NCBI GenBank assembly: GCA_018267655.1
Contig: JAFDYB010000083.1
Location: 62,001-126,000, forward strand
DNA: 64,000 nucleotides
Direction: 5' to 3'
DNA from: Bacteroidota bacterium
Lineage (GTDB): Bacteria; Bacteroidota; Bacteroidia; B-17B0; Aurantibacillaceae
The translations under genes and the position numbers were made by a program. Numbering within the stretch: the first letter of the stretch is position 1; each line of letters begins with the position of its first letter. The notes below the pieces were generated by a model. That model did not search any database and was not told the origin of the DNA. It worked only from the letters and a program-made list of their open reading frames with translations. Shown here piece by piece: positions 16,241-25,516 of this stretch.

Positions 16241-17847
16241 TATTTTTTAGTTTTTAAAAAGTTTTCAAATTGTACCAAGCTCATTGCGTTTAAGCAGTTG
16301 GCAGATGTTAGCAAACCTTTTCTTGCAACGTTTACACCGTATCTCATATCAGTTATCGATGAAACATGATGAGCATCGGGGTTTATGCTAATTAACACTC
16401 CTTTTTCAATACAATAAGGCAAATGGCGCCAATCCATATCAAGCCGGTATGGATGAGCATTTAATTCAATAGAAACGCCGTTAGCTGCACAAGCATCAAT
16501 TATTTTTTTATGATTAACGGGGTAACCCATTCTATCTAATAGCAAACGGCCTGTTAAATGCCCCAATATGCTAGTGTATGGGTTTTCAATAGCTTTAATT
16601 AATCGCTCTGTAGCTTTGTATTCGTCCATTTTAAAATTTTGATGGATAGACGCTACTACAAAATCAAAAGTTTTTAAAATTTCATCAGGGTAATCTAAAT
16701 CGCCATTATTAAGAACATCACTTTCAATGCCTTTAAATATTTTAAAGGGTGCTATTTTTTTATTTAACAATTCAATTTCATAATGCTGTTGAATAATTTG
16801 TTCCGGTTTTAGTCCATTTGCATACACAGCTGTTTGCGAATGATCAGCTATTCCAAAATATTCTAAACCTAAATTTTTGCAAGCCATAGCCATCTCTTCA
16901 ATAGTATTTAAGCCGTCGCTGTATGTGCTATGATTATGTAAACAACCCCTTAAATCTTTTTGGGTAATTAATTGTGGCAGTTGATTTTTTTTTATTCTTT
17001 CGATTTCAAATAATCCTTCTCTTAGTTCAGGCTCACAATACTGTGTACTTATATTTTCATAAACAGCAATTTCGCTATCAAAATTTCTTTCAGTAATTTT
17101 TGTAAATGTGAATGCCGCTAAATGTTCAGGACTTGATGATGTTATTACTAAATGATAGTAAAACGATTCTTTTGGTACTTGTGTTATTTTAATGGGAATT
17201 GAATAATTGCCGTTGTTATAGTCGTTTATGTTTTTTGCGTCATCACTAATTATTATTTCAATTTGTTCAATTATTTCGCACTTGCGATGCATAGCACCTG
17301 TATAGCAGACAAGCGAAGCCTTCTGTTTTAGTTCAGTAATAATTTTATCTCCAATTTTTTCGGCATAAGCATAATGCAAACGGCCTTTATTACTTAATTT
17401 AAACTCGGTATTTTGTAAAATACTTTGCTGTGTTTTTTGACCAAATCCTTTTAACGCAATTAAACGATTTTCGTTGCAAGCATATAATAAGTTTAAGGGA
17501 CTGTCTATCCCTAACTCGTGCCAAAGCTGCCTCACTTTTTTAGGGCCAAGACCTTTAATACCCAATAATTCAACAACGCCTTGAGGCGTTTTTTCAAGTA
17601 ATTGGCTAAGCTCTTTTGTACTTCCTGTTTCAATTAATTCGCTTATTTTTTGTGCAATGCTCTTGCCAATGCCTTCAATTCTTTCTAAGTCTTGTGGCAA
17701 TGTTTGCTGTAAATCAATGTTTGATTTTGATATTGTGTAGGCAGCATTAGCTAAAGATTTTATTTTAAATGGATTTTCGTTATGAAGTTCAAGTAGTTTT
17801 GAGGTTAATTCAATCGCATCTGCTATTTGCTCGGTTGTTGTGTGCAT
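16240..17847 (-). CDS. PolX-family protein: degenerate polymerase domain, intact PHP nuclease
   Basis: About 535 residues, starting at the ATG at 17847 (MHTTTEQIADAIEL) because the upstream frame extension looks like non-coding hydrophobic residue. Helix-hairpin-helix elements are near residues 55-65 and 95-105 (IEGIGKSIAQKI, LGIKGLGPKKVRQLW). At 184-197, where PolX has a GSxRR...GDxD motif, this protein reads GAMHRKCEIIEQIE, so the first two catalytic Asp residues are Gln195 and Glu197. The C-terminal PHP domain keeps LHNHSTYSDG (304-312), GIADHSQ, GIESDV, VASIHQNF and INPDAHH. It is likely a 3'-5' exonuclease or AP-site processing protein without gap-filling synthesis. Confidence 0.88.
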   Translation of the reverse strand: MHTTTEQIADAIELTSKLLELHNENPFKIKSLANAAYTISKSNIDLQQTLPQDLERIEGIGKSIAQKISELIETGSTKELSQLLEKTPQGVVELLGIKGLGPKKVRQLWHELGIDSPLNLLYACNENRLIALKGFGQKTQQSILQNTEFKLSNKGRLHYAYAEKIGDKIITELKQKASLVCYTGAMHRKCEIIEQIEIIISDDAKNINDYNNGNYSIPIKITQVPKESFYYHLVITSSSPEHLAAFTFTKITERNFDSEIAVYENISTQYCEPELREGLFEIERIKKNQLPQLITQKDLRGCLHNHSTYSDGLNTIEEMAMACKNLGLEYFGIADHSQTAVYANGLKPEQIIQQHYEIELLNKKIAPFKIFKGIESDVLNNGDLDYPDEILKTFDFVVASIHQNFKMDEYKATERLIKAIENPYTSILGHLTGRLLLDRMGYPVNHKKIIDACAANGVSIELNAHPYRLDMDWRHLPYCIEKGVLISINPDAHHVSSITDMRYGVNVARKGLLTSANCLNAMSLVQFENFLKTKK

Positions 17848-17952
17848 AAATATAACATCGAATATAAAACATAATTTGATGAGGAGCAAAAAGAAAGGTT
17901 TTAAAAAAAATTGGCAAAGCAGATGAAACAAAAAATAATTTTGCATCTTTAG

Positions 17953-17980
17953 AAAAAATATATCTGCACTTAGTATAAAT
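17953..17980. repeat. Dispersed intergenic repeat, partial copy
   Basis: The half-element aaaaaatatatctgcactta and its continuation gtataaatcact match 31631-31662 at all but three positions. It lies upstream of the PolX gene. It belongs to the same family as 11896-11936 and 56891-56932. Confidence 0.7.
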
Positions 17981-18042
17981 CACTAAACTCTTTGAGCAGT
18001 GTTTTATAAAGATTTTCATCAACTATTTTTGCTGTTATGTTA

Positions 18043-18077
18043 AAAAAGGCTACTCCGCTTTACAAAGCAGCCTTTTT
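18043..18077 (-). terminator. Intrinsic terminator after the TonB receptor gene
   Basis: The arms aaaaaggctact and agcagccttttt pair over 12 positions with one mismatch, followed on the minus-strand reading by a T run. It sits just after the receptor stop at 18089. Confidence 0.8.
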
Positions 18078-18088
18078 AGCATCTGATA

Positions 18089-20533
18089 TTATTTTATTCC
18101 GATAGGGATAACAACTTTAAAGCTAATATTTCGCCCCATGTTATAAACCCCCATACGACCTGTAACATAATTTAAGCCGGTGTATTTTAATCTACTCATA
18201 TTGCTTTGGTAGGCCTGATCGAGTAAATTATTACACACTATAAATACCGATAAAAAATGAGTACCTTTTGATGTGTATAAATCTCCTCCAACGGATGCAT
18301 TAAACAACAAGTAGTCAGGGGTACTAGTTTCATCTCCAAACTTTTTATATACTTTATTTTGCACAAAAAAGTAATCGGCACCAATTTTAAAATAAGCGTT
18401 TCTAAGCGTTTTTTTACCCAACATTGAAAACTTTAGTTCGCTATGCGTACGCGGTGGAGGCGTAAATGGCAAGTATTTTGTTGTATCGGGTTGATTTTTT
18501 TGTATAGCGCTAACGTAAGAAAAACTATTATTAAAACTTAACCAAGGTAAAAAACTTGGTCTGTAGTTAAGTACCACTTCTCCGCCCGACAAAATAGCGT
18601 TACCTTGCACGTATTTAAATACAGGGCTGGGGCCTATGCCGGGTAAAGCACGATCAACTCTCAATGAATCGCCGCTTATTTTACTTCCTAATTTTGTAGT
18701 AAAAATATAATTATCAATAGCGTTGTTAAATGCTGTTACTTCAAACAATAATTCTTTTGAATTATAGCCCAGTGTAATATCTTCCTGCAAACTGCTTTCA
18801 GCTTTTAAATTATGATCGCCTATTTCATAAAAAGGAGTGCCATCATGTATGCCATTGGCCCCACTTTCAGCAGCAGTTGGCGCCCTGTAAGCTCTTGCAA
18901 CATTTGCTTTTACATAAAATTCTTTAGTTATATCGTATGTTAACCCTGCGCTTCCTGACCATCCTCCAAAGTTAGAAGTATATGCCGTAAAATCTTGAAT
19001 AGCTAAAGGCGATGGCGTTACGTTATCTGACAATCGTTTTCCATTGGTATCTACCATTAAATTTTGTCCTTTCAATTGCCTAATGTCGTAACGTAAGCCT
19101 GCACTAACAGCTAATTTACCCAATGTTTTTTTACCAATGGCGTAAGCTCCCGCATCAAAAATATTGTATTCTGGAATTACAAAGGCTGTTCCTAAATTGC
19201 GCGACATTTGCCCCATACCATTAATACCGGCAGAAAATTCGTAATGGTTCACCTCTTTCATTACGTAACTTAAATAATAATTTACGGTTCGTAAAAAGAA
19301 ATAATTATTATAATAATTGCCTTGTGTTATATCATTGGCTTCTTGACGTTGATTTTGTTGAAAGCCCAAACGCACATTAATTCTTCCACTATTTATAACA
19401 AAGCTATTATCTAGCACTGCCTTTCTGTGGCGAATGTGCTGATGAATAATTGGGAAATTATTATAAGCGGTATATTTGTTCGAAGGGGCAATAACAGCAC
19501 TATCTTGTTGAGTTGATGAAAGCATGTGCGTTGTAAATTTCCCGGTTAAGCTGTCGCGATTGCCCTCAATAATTCCCATTTGCAAATCATAGTTAGAAAG
19601 CGTTAAATGCGAATAACCCCATTTACGGTTAATGCCAAAAATTCCCTTTATATCATTTTCAGTAAATCCAGAGTTCCAAACATAACCATCGTAGCGATTT
19701 TGATAAGCGTGAGCTAATTTACTGGTAGCGCGAACGTCCCAAGTGAACCCCTTTTCGTTTCCAGCTATATTAAATGAATTAGCAATTAAACCATTATTTG
19801 TTTGATAGTTCGAAATTAAATTTGCTTTTATTTTTCCTTCGGGCAGTGGCGGAGCTGAAAGCATATTTATAACTCCCGCCATTGCATCTGAGCCATAACT
19901 CAAGCTGGCAGGACCTTTTAATACTTCTACTTTATTCACACTATATTCATCTATTTCAATACCAAATTCATCAAACCACTGTTGCCCTTCTTGGCGCACA
20001 CCATCATTCATTGTTATTAGGCGGTTATAGCCCAAACCTCTAATTATTGGTTTAGAAATATTTGGCCCTAAGGTAATTTGCGAAGCTCCCGGAGAAACCG
20101 CTATTGCATCAATTAAATTGGTGGCACTATTTTGAAGAAAGTGCTTTTGATCTAAAATATTAATCGGAATTGGATTTGTGCGCTGCTCTGTTGCCGCAGC
20201 AACACCTGTAACAACAACCTCATCAAGATTGCTTCCTGCGGCTATTAATGAGAAATTTAATTCGTTACTTTGCATTAAATTTATTTCATTAGATTTTACT
20301 GAAAAACCAATTGCAGTTACATAAACTAAAAACGTTGACTTAGGAACGTTATTAATAGTGTATTTACCATCTGCATCTGATAGCGCGCTTAATTTTAAAT
20401 CGGCTATATATATTGTTGCGCCCTCAATAGGCTTGTTATCGTTTGCGTTACTAATTATTCCCGTTACGGTATTTTGACTATAAAGCGTAACACTCATTAT
20501 AATCAATAAAAAAAAGTAAATTTTTTTTGGCAT
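18089..20533 (-). CDS. TonB-dependent receptor with CarboxypepD_reg-like domain
   Basis: An 814-residue outer-membrane receptor. It has a signal peptide (MPKKIYFFLLIIMSVTLYSQ), a carboxypeptidase-regulatory-like domain at about 21-105 (VTGIISNANDNKPIEGATIY), a plug at about 115-230 with LIDAIAVSPGASQI and VEVLKGPASLSYGSDAMAG, then a long beta-barrel ending in aromatic-rich strands. It is not a SusC protein: there is no SusD partner and the length is about 200 residues too short. Barrel and plug resemble siderophore or metal-chelate receptors, but the ligand cannot be named. A 182-residue membrane-anchored protein precedes it in the same direction. Confidence 0.92.
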   Translation of the reverse strand: MPKKIYFFLLIIMSVTLYSQNTVTGIISNANDNKPIEGATIYIADLKLSALSDADGKYTINNVPKSTFLVYVTAIGFSVKSNEINLMQSNELNFSLIAAGSNLDEVVVTGVAAATEQRTNPIPINILDQKHFLQNSATNLIDAIAVSPGASQITLGPNISKPIIRGLGYNRLITMNDGVRQEGQQWFDEFGIEIDEYSVNKVEVLKGPASLSYGSDAMAGVINMLSAPPLPEGKIKANLISNYQTNNGLIANSFNIAGNEKGFTWDVRATSKLAHAYQNRYDGYVWNSGFTENDIKGIFGINRKWGYSHLTLSNYDLQMGIIEGNRDSLTGKFTTHMLSSTQQDSAVIAPSNKYTAYNNFPIIHQHIRHRKAVLDNSFVINSGRINVRLGFQQNQRQEANDITQGNYYNNYFFLRTVNYYLSYVMKEVNHYEFSAGINGMGQMSRNLGTAFVIPEYNIFDAGAYAIGKKTLGKLAVSAGLRYDIRQLKGQNLMVDTNGKRLSDNVTPSPLAIQDFTAYTSNFGGWSGSAGLTYDITKEFYVKANVARAYRAPTAAESGANGIHDGTPFYEIGDHNLKAESSLQEDITLGYNSKELLFEVTAFNNAIDNYIFTTKLGSKISGDSLRVDRALPGIGPSPVFKYVQGNAILSGGEVVLNYRPSFLPWLSFNNSFSYVSAIQKNQPDTTKYLPFTPPPRTHSELKFSMLGKKTLRNAYFKIGADYFFVQNKVYKKFGDETSTPDYLLFNASVGGDLYTSKGTHFLSVFIVCNNLLDQAYQSNMSRLKYTGLNYVTGRMGVYNMGRNISFKVVIPIGIK

Positions 20534-20665
20534 AAATTTAATTGTTAATTTAAGAAATACTAAAGCTGACTTTAGCCTATTTTAAAAAACAGCATTGCTG
20601 TAATTAATCTGTTCTACACACTTTTATCAACGATGATGAGGCATTTGAAAATTGCCTGATATAAA

Positions 20666-21214
20666 TTAACTCTTTTTTGGAGGGATAAATGGAGGCATGT
20701 TAAATGTATGCTTATAATTAATAGATGTGCTATTTAATGGTAAGCATTTAGGATTAGAGGGTGAAAAATTAAAATTACTATTTTGTAAATAGCATAAAAG
20801 CATAAAATTAAATACTGAAGTTATTGGTGTTTTAGCGCTTTTTGAATGAGAGTTTTCTTTTATTACTTCTGCAAAATTATCCTCTCTAACATCGCTATAC
20901 GCTTTAATTATTACAGAACCATTATCGCAATAGCTAATGCTTTTTACATCGTAATACTTTTGATTGTATAAAAACTCTTCTTCTTTATCAATCCAATTTA
21001 AATTTGAAAATTGTTTTGCATTAAATGTAAGTTCAATCAAGTTTTCATTAAATAAGGCCGATGCTAATTCGGATTTAACTTCGTATTTAATCCAATTTTG
21101 AAACTCATAAATAAATAGCGGTGAGATAAACAAATTAAAAATAATAACAACTAATATAAAGCGAGTAGTGAGAGCTTTTTTCACTTCAAAATCAACTTTT
21201 ATACATTTTGCCAT
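20666..21214 (-). CDS. Hypothetical protein with one N-terminal membrane segment
   Basis: 182 residues. One hydrophobic segment is visible at about 17-38 (FILVVIIFNLFISPLFIY), then a soluble region. A C-terminal tail ends in HTFNMPPFIPPKKS. No family was recognised. It lies 132 bp upstream of the TonB receptor and reads the same way, so it may be a helper of the same uptake system; that is inference from position only. Confidence 0.55.
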   Translation of the reverse strand: MAKCIKVDFEVKKALTTRFILVVIIFNLFISPLFIYEFQNWIKYEVKSELASALFNENLIELTFNAKQFSNLNWIDKEEEFLYNQKYYDVKSISYCDNGSVIIKAYSDVREDNFAEVIKENSHSKSAKTPITSVFNFMLLCYLQNSNFNFSPSNPKCLPLNSTSINYKHTFNMPPFIPPKKS

Positions 21215-21292
21215 TTTAAGGGATTTGTTTTATATAAGCAAATATACTGTTTTTGTGTAATTATACCGCAGTGTTAAAATTTATTTTTAAGG

Positions 21293-22471
21293 CTAAACAA
21301 TTTCAAATGTTTTAATTGATCTGTCGCCAATAATTTCTTTAGTAGTTTGTAACCAATTTTGAAGTATATTTTTATAAATACTCCTAAAGTCAATTGAAAA
21401 TTTTAAATCACCATTATCTAAATCGGTTAACGATGGCAAAGTATTTAATAATCCTTTTTGTTTTAAAGCTCCTGAAAATAATATTACGTTTCCTGCAGTA
21501 CCATGGTCGGTTCCTTGGCTGGCATTTTCTTCAACCCTTCTTCCAAATTCGCTAAATGTAAAAATTAATGTGTTGTTAAATAAATTATTTTGCTTTAAAT
21601 CGTTAATAAAAGCACTAACGCTTTCGGCATAATTTTGAAGTAATTTATTATGGTTATTTAATTGCTGCACATGCGTATCAAAACCGGCTATGCTTATATA
21701 ATAAATCTTAGTATCAATATTGCTTTGAATGAGCGAAGCAATGTTTTTTAATTGTTTTGCAAAATTATTATTAGGATAATTTGCATTGTTTTGAATAACT
21801 TTATTTTTTTCGTAAATGTATTTTATATTTGACTCGGCATCAATTAATGTTTTATACAAATATCCCTGATTGCCTTCATTTAACATGCTATTTGCAGAAA
21901 CAATATCGTTAAAAAAAGGAGTATTCACTTCTTTATACAACTGATCTAAATTTTTAAATGCCAAACCTTTATACTTTTCTCCTTTTAAAGCAAGTGAAAG
22001 ATAATCATCAACTTCAATAGCTTCTCTACTCGAAGTGCAATTAGCATCAAGGAACTGTCCTAACCAACCCGTAGTAATAATTTCGTTGCTTTTGCTAGCC
22101 GTGTGCCAAATATCCATACTTCTAAAATGAGACCTATCCGGATTAGGATAACCTACTGCATTAACAACACTCATTTCTCCACTATCAAAAAATGGTTTTA
22201 AAGAAATTAAACTATTGTTAATAGCAAGGGTGTTATCAAGAGGGGTTAAATTATTTTTATCTATTGCTATTTTTTTTCGAAGCTTGTAATATGTGTCATT
22301 CGTATATGGGATAAATGTGTTTAACCAATCATTTCCGCCGGAAAGCTGTATTACCACAAGTTTTTTTTCGTTTAAGGCGGGTTTAGTGTTTCCTAATGCT
22401 TTTAAAAAATCAGGAATTAACAATGAGGCACTTGCCAATGAAGTTGTTTTTATAAAATCTCTTCTTTTCAT
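21293..22471 (-). CDS. DUF1501 protein with Tat-type signal
   Basis: A 392-residue protein of the alkaline-phosphatase-like DUF1501 family. The N-terminus MKRRDFIKTTSLASASLLIP has a twin-arginine look. Family landmarks are LVVIQLSGGNDWLNTFIPY, GYPNPDRSHFRSMDIWHT near residue 125, GFDTHVQQLNNHNKL near 270 and FSEFGRRVEENASQGTDHGT near 315. The biochemical function of the family is unsettled. It overlaps the DUF1800 gene by 4 bp; this pair co-occurs widely in Bacteroidota and Planctomycetota and probably acts together outside the inner membrane. Confidence 0.88.
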   Translation of the reverse strand: MKRRDFIKTTSLASASLLIPDFLKALGNTKPALNEKKLVVIQLSGGNDWLNTFIPYTNDTYYKLRKKIAIDKNNLTPLDNTLAINNSLISLKPFFDSGEMSVVNAVGYPNPDRSHFRSMDIWHTASKSNEIITTGWLGQFLDANCTSSREAIEVDDYLSLALKGEKYKGLAFKNLDQLYKEVNTPFFNDIVSANSMLNEGNQGYLYKTLIDAESNIKYIYEKNKVIQNNANYPNNNFAKQLKNIASLIQSNIDTKIYYISIAGFDTHVQQLNNHNKLLQNYAESVSAFINDLKQNNLFNNTLIFTFSEFGRRVEENASQGTDHGTAGNVILFSGALKQKGLLNTLPSLTDLDNGDLKFSIDFRSIYKNILQNWLQTTKEIIGDRSIKTFEIV

Positions 22472-23844
22472 ACTAAACTATATTCAGGAAGTGAAACGAT
22501 TTTTATCATTGCTTCTTTTGTATTTATTTTTTCGTTTTGTTTTATTTTTTGAATTACGCTTGGAGTCGGCATTTTTGCTAGCAAACATTGCATAAGTTGT
22601 TCTAGTTCTAACTCTTTATGCTCTTCTAAAATTTTACTCCAAACTACTTCAGTTTCAAATTTTTTATTTTCAGTTGGTTTGCCATTTCCGGGGCCATCAG
22701 GATCGTCTGTTTCTTTATCGGTCTCCATTATACCGTTATTGAGTACTAATGAGGGTAATTTCATTCTTAATAAAAGCGTTGAAGAATCAATAAAATTTTT
22801 ACCGCCCGGCCATCCAGCTACATTTGGCGGGTTAAATAAAAACATGCCTAAATTTCTTTGCAAATTAATTAACACATTTTCTTTATTAAATTTTATATTA
22901 AACGTTCGGCTAATGTTCACAATATACTCAATAGGTGATTTTATATTGCTGCCAATATTTTCATCATCAAAAAACCAAGGCGAGCTAATAATTTTTTTTA
23001 ATAAAGCTCCTGTATTATATTGGTTTTGGTAATAAAAATCGGCTAATTCATTTACCCTTTTTTCATTAACCAACTCATTAACATAATATTTATACATTTT
23101 TCGAGCAATGTAGTACGCCGTTTTTTTATTGCTGATGATCATGTTTATCACGTCTTCACCTTTAAAATTTCCTGTTTGCCCAAAAATAGTTTTTGATTCG
23201 TTGTCATGAATTTTTTCTCTGAATATAAATTCTTGAGTGTCCTTGTCTATGCTCCAGCCTGTAAATGCACGGGCAGCTTCTTTAATATCTTGCTCAGTAT
23301 AATTCCCCCTTCCTAATGTAAAAAGTTCCATTACTTCGCGTGCAAAATTTTCATTAGGGTGTTCTTTTTTATTTTGTAAATTATTAAGATAAGTAATCAT
23401 AGCAGGACTTTTACTTACTTCAATTAATAAATCTCTAAAACTTCCAAACGCAAATTTACGATGGGTATTATTTAACTCTTGCATAAAGTAAGGATTCCTG
23501 ACTCTACATGCAAAATGATTATGCCAAAATAATGTTTGCTTTTCAAGCAAAACATTTTTGGTAGTAAGCAACATTTTTATCCAACTTAAGTTTAAATCGT
23601 CAAGCTTATCATTAATGAGTTTATTAAAATCTTTTTTACTTATACCATCTTGTGTAGCCTCTTTTTTGCTTGGAATTTCATCTTTTTTTATACTTGTTAT
23701 ATATTGACCGATGCTAGATTCGGTAATAAGAGTATTTATAATTTTATTTAAAGGTACTTGCTGTAACTCTTTTGCCTCAATGTAATTAATTCCAAAACCC
23801 AAGCGGTTGTGTATATGAAAAACATGTTTTAGTTGAGTTTTCAT
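22468..23844 (-). CDS. DUF1800 protein
   Basis: A 458-residue protein. Typical DUF1800 elements are visible: HRLGFGINYIEAKEL at the N-terminus, FWHNHFACRV near residue 107, NENFAREVMELFTLGRGNYT near 165 and EAARAFTGW near 190, plus NPPNVAGWPGGKNFID near 340. There is no classical signal peptide. The stop overlaps the start of the DUF1501 gene (ATGA), so the two are translated together. The role is unknown; an envelope or secreted complex with the DUF1501 protein is inferred from the conserved pairing. Confidence 0.87.
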   Translation of the reverse strand: MKTQLKHVFHIHNRLGFGINYIEAKELQQVPLNKIINTLITESSIGQYITSIKKDEIPSKKEATQDGISKKDFNKLINDKLDDLNLSWIKMLLTTKNVLLEKQTLFWHNHFACRVRNPYFMQELNNTHRKFAFGSFRDLLIEVSKSPAMITYLNNLQNKKEHPNENFAREVMELFTLGRGNYTEQDIKEAARAFTGWSIDKDTQEFIFREKIHDNESKTIFGQTGNFKGEDVINMIISNKKTAYYIARKMYKYYVNELVNEKRVNELADFYYQNQYNTGALLKKIISSPWFFDDENIGSNIKSPIEYIVNISRTFNIKFNKENVLINLQRNLGMFLFNPPNVAGWPGGKNFIDSSTLLLRMKLPSLVLNNGIMETDKETDDPDGPGNGKPTENKKFETEVVWSKILEEHKELELEQLMQCLLAKMPTPSVIQKIKQNEKINTKEAMIKIVSLPEYSLV

Positions 23845-23959
23845 AAATAAATTATTTGTAAATAAATGGTAATGTCACACATCTGTTTATTTTGACTAAC
23901 AAAATAATAAAAAGTTTAGGATAAATAAGTTGATTATTTTTAGTTATGTCAAGTACAGA

Positions 23960-25465
23960 TTATTTAACGTTACCCATCATTTTTTTCATTAAGGGCGAAA
24001 TGGCAATTACAACACATCCCATAACTAAAGCGTAAATTGCAAGTTGTTTATACCCTTGCGTGTAAATTATTAGTTTTTGATAGTTGCTCGAGTTAGCTGA
24101 TGATTGAGCAATTTGCGCCCCTAAAATTCCTGCAAAATATTGCCCGTAAGCACTAGCTAAAAACCACATGCCCATTATTACTGCCTGCAATTTGTTGGGC
24201 GATAGTTTTGTCATTACCGACATGCCAATTGGGGATAAACACAATTCTCCAAAAGTAATTATAAGCCAACCAATCGTAAAAATGTTTAATGAAGTTACTC
24301 CGTTTTGTGATGCAAAAAAACGAGTAAAGTAAAACATATAAAATCCTCCGGCAAGAAACAAAAATCCTAAACCAAATTTTACAATAGTGTTGGGTTCAAT
24401 TTTTCTTTTCGCCATCCAAATCCATAATATTCCTATTAATGCAGCAAAGGCAATTACAAATACCGAGTTTGCCGAATTATTTGCTCCGTTCGGATCTACC
24501 TTTAGTCCCATTAAATTATTATCTAAATTATTTGCTGCAAAAAAACTTAATGAACCGCCGCTTTGCTCAAAAAATGACCAAAAGAAAATTGAAAAAATCA
24601 TAAACAATAAAGCTGCAATTAATTTTTTGTTTTCTTCTTTGCTAAAGTTTTTCATTTCATATAATACGTATAACACAGAAGCGGGACCCACTATATACAT
24701 AAACACATCGGTATATTCGGTTTTTGAAACCATTATTAAAATTACAGGAATTAAAACAATCGATGCAACGTAAGTGATAACTTCAACTATTAATTTTTTG
24801 CGATTTGGGATGTGAAGTAACGGACTTAACCCAATGTTCCCTAAACTTTTTTGAGTGTTAGTAAAAGTTAGCAAACTCACAAACATTACAATCGAAGCCA
24901 GTCCAAAAGCAACATTCCACTCTAAGCCTACAGGAATAAATTCTTGAAACATAACACGTTTGCCAATGTTAATACAAAACAAACCGCCTAAAAACGCACC
25001 TAAGTTAACGCCTGCATAAAACAATGAAAAGCCTGCATCGGTGCGCTCATCGCCTTCCTTATATAATTGCCCTACAATAGTTGAAATATTTGGCTTAAAA
25101 AAACCGGTGCCTACAATATTAAATGCAATGCCTGCAAAGAAAAAATCTTTTGGATTAATTGCTAAAATAACGCTGCCTACTATCATTAAAAAGCCACCCC
25201 AAAAAAGCGATTTCCGTTTTCCTAAAATTTTATCGGCAATTAAACCACCAATAAATGTAAAAGCGTACACAAAAGCTTGCGAAGCACCGTATTGTAAATT
25301 TGCTTTTTCTTCGCTCATGTTAAGTTGGTTTACCATAAAAAAAGCCAGCATACCACGCATGCCGTAAAATGAAAAACGTTCCCACATTTCGCTAAAAAAC
25401 AAATGCCACAATTGCTTAGGGTATTTGCCTTTAAAATTTTGAATTTGTTCGATGTTTAACGACAT
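23960..25465 (-). CDS. POT/PTR2-family peptide transporter, copy A
   Basis: A 501-residue inner-membrane carrier, probably proton-coupled di/tripeptide uptake. It begins LWHLFFSEMWERFSFYGMRG, has the PTR2 signature FYAGVNLGAFLGG near residue 150 and a FFWSFFEQSGGSL segment near 295. About 12-14 membrane helices are present. It lies directly after a paralogue at 25517-27235 with a terminator between, so it may have its own promoter. The two share the same motifs, indicating tandem duplication or co-retention. Confidence 0.92.
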   Translation of the reverse strand: MSLNIEQIQNFKGKYPKQLWHLFFSEMWERFSFYGMRGMLAFFMVNQLNMSEEKANLQYGASQAFVYAFTFIGGLIADKILGKRKSLFWGGFLMIVGSVILAINPKDFFFAGIAFNIVGTGFFKPNISTIVGQLYKEGDERTDAGFSLFYAGVNLGAFLGGLFCINIGKRVMFQEFIPVGLEWNVAFGLASIVMFVSLLTFTNTQKSLGNIGLSPLLHIPNRKKLIVEVITYVASIVLIPVILIMVSKTEYTDVFMYIVGPASVLYVLYEMKNFSKEENKKLIAALLFMIFSIFFWSFFEQSGGSLSFFAANNLDNNLMGLKVDPNGANNSANSVFVIAFAALIGILWIWMAKRKIEPNTIVKFGLGFLFLAGGFYMFYFTRFFASQNGVTSLNIFTIGWLIITFGELCLSPIGMSVMTKLSPNKLQAVIMGMWFLASAYGQYFAGILGAQIAQSSANSSNYQKLIIYTQGYKQLAIYALVMGCVVIAISPLMKKMMGNVK

Positions 25466-25481
25466 AAGAATTTAAAAACGT

Positions 25482-25512
25482 AAAAAGCCCCGATAAAAAT
25501 CGAGGCTTTTTA
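25482..25512 (-). terminator. Intrinsic terminator between the two leftward peptide transporter genes
   Basis: taaaaagccccgat and atcgaggcttttta form a 12-14 bp stem with an AAAA-type loop and flanking A/T runs. It lies after the stop-proximal end of transporter copy B (25517). Confidence 0.8.
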
Positions 25513-25516
25513 AAAT

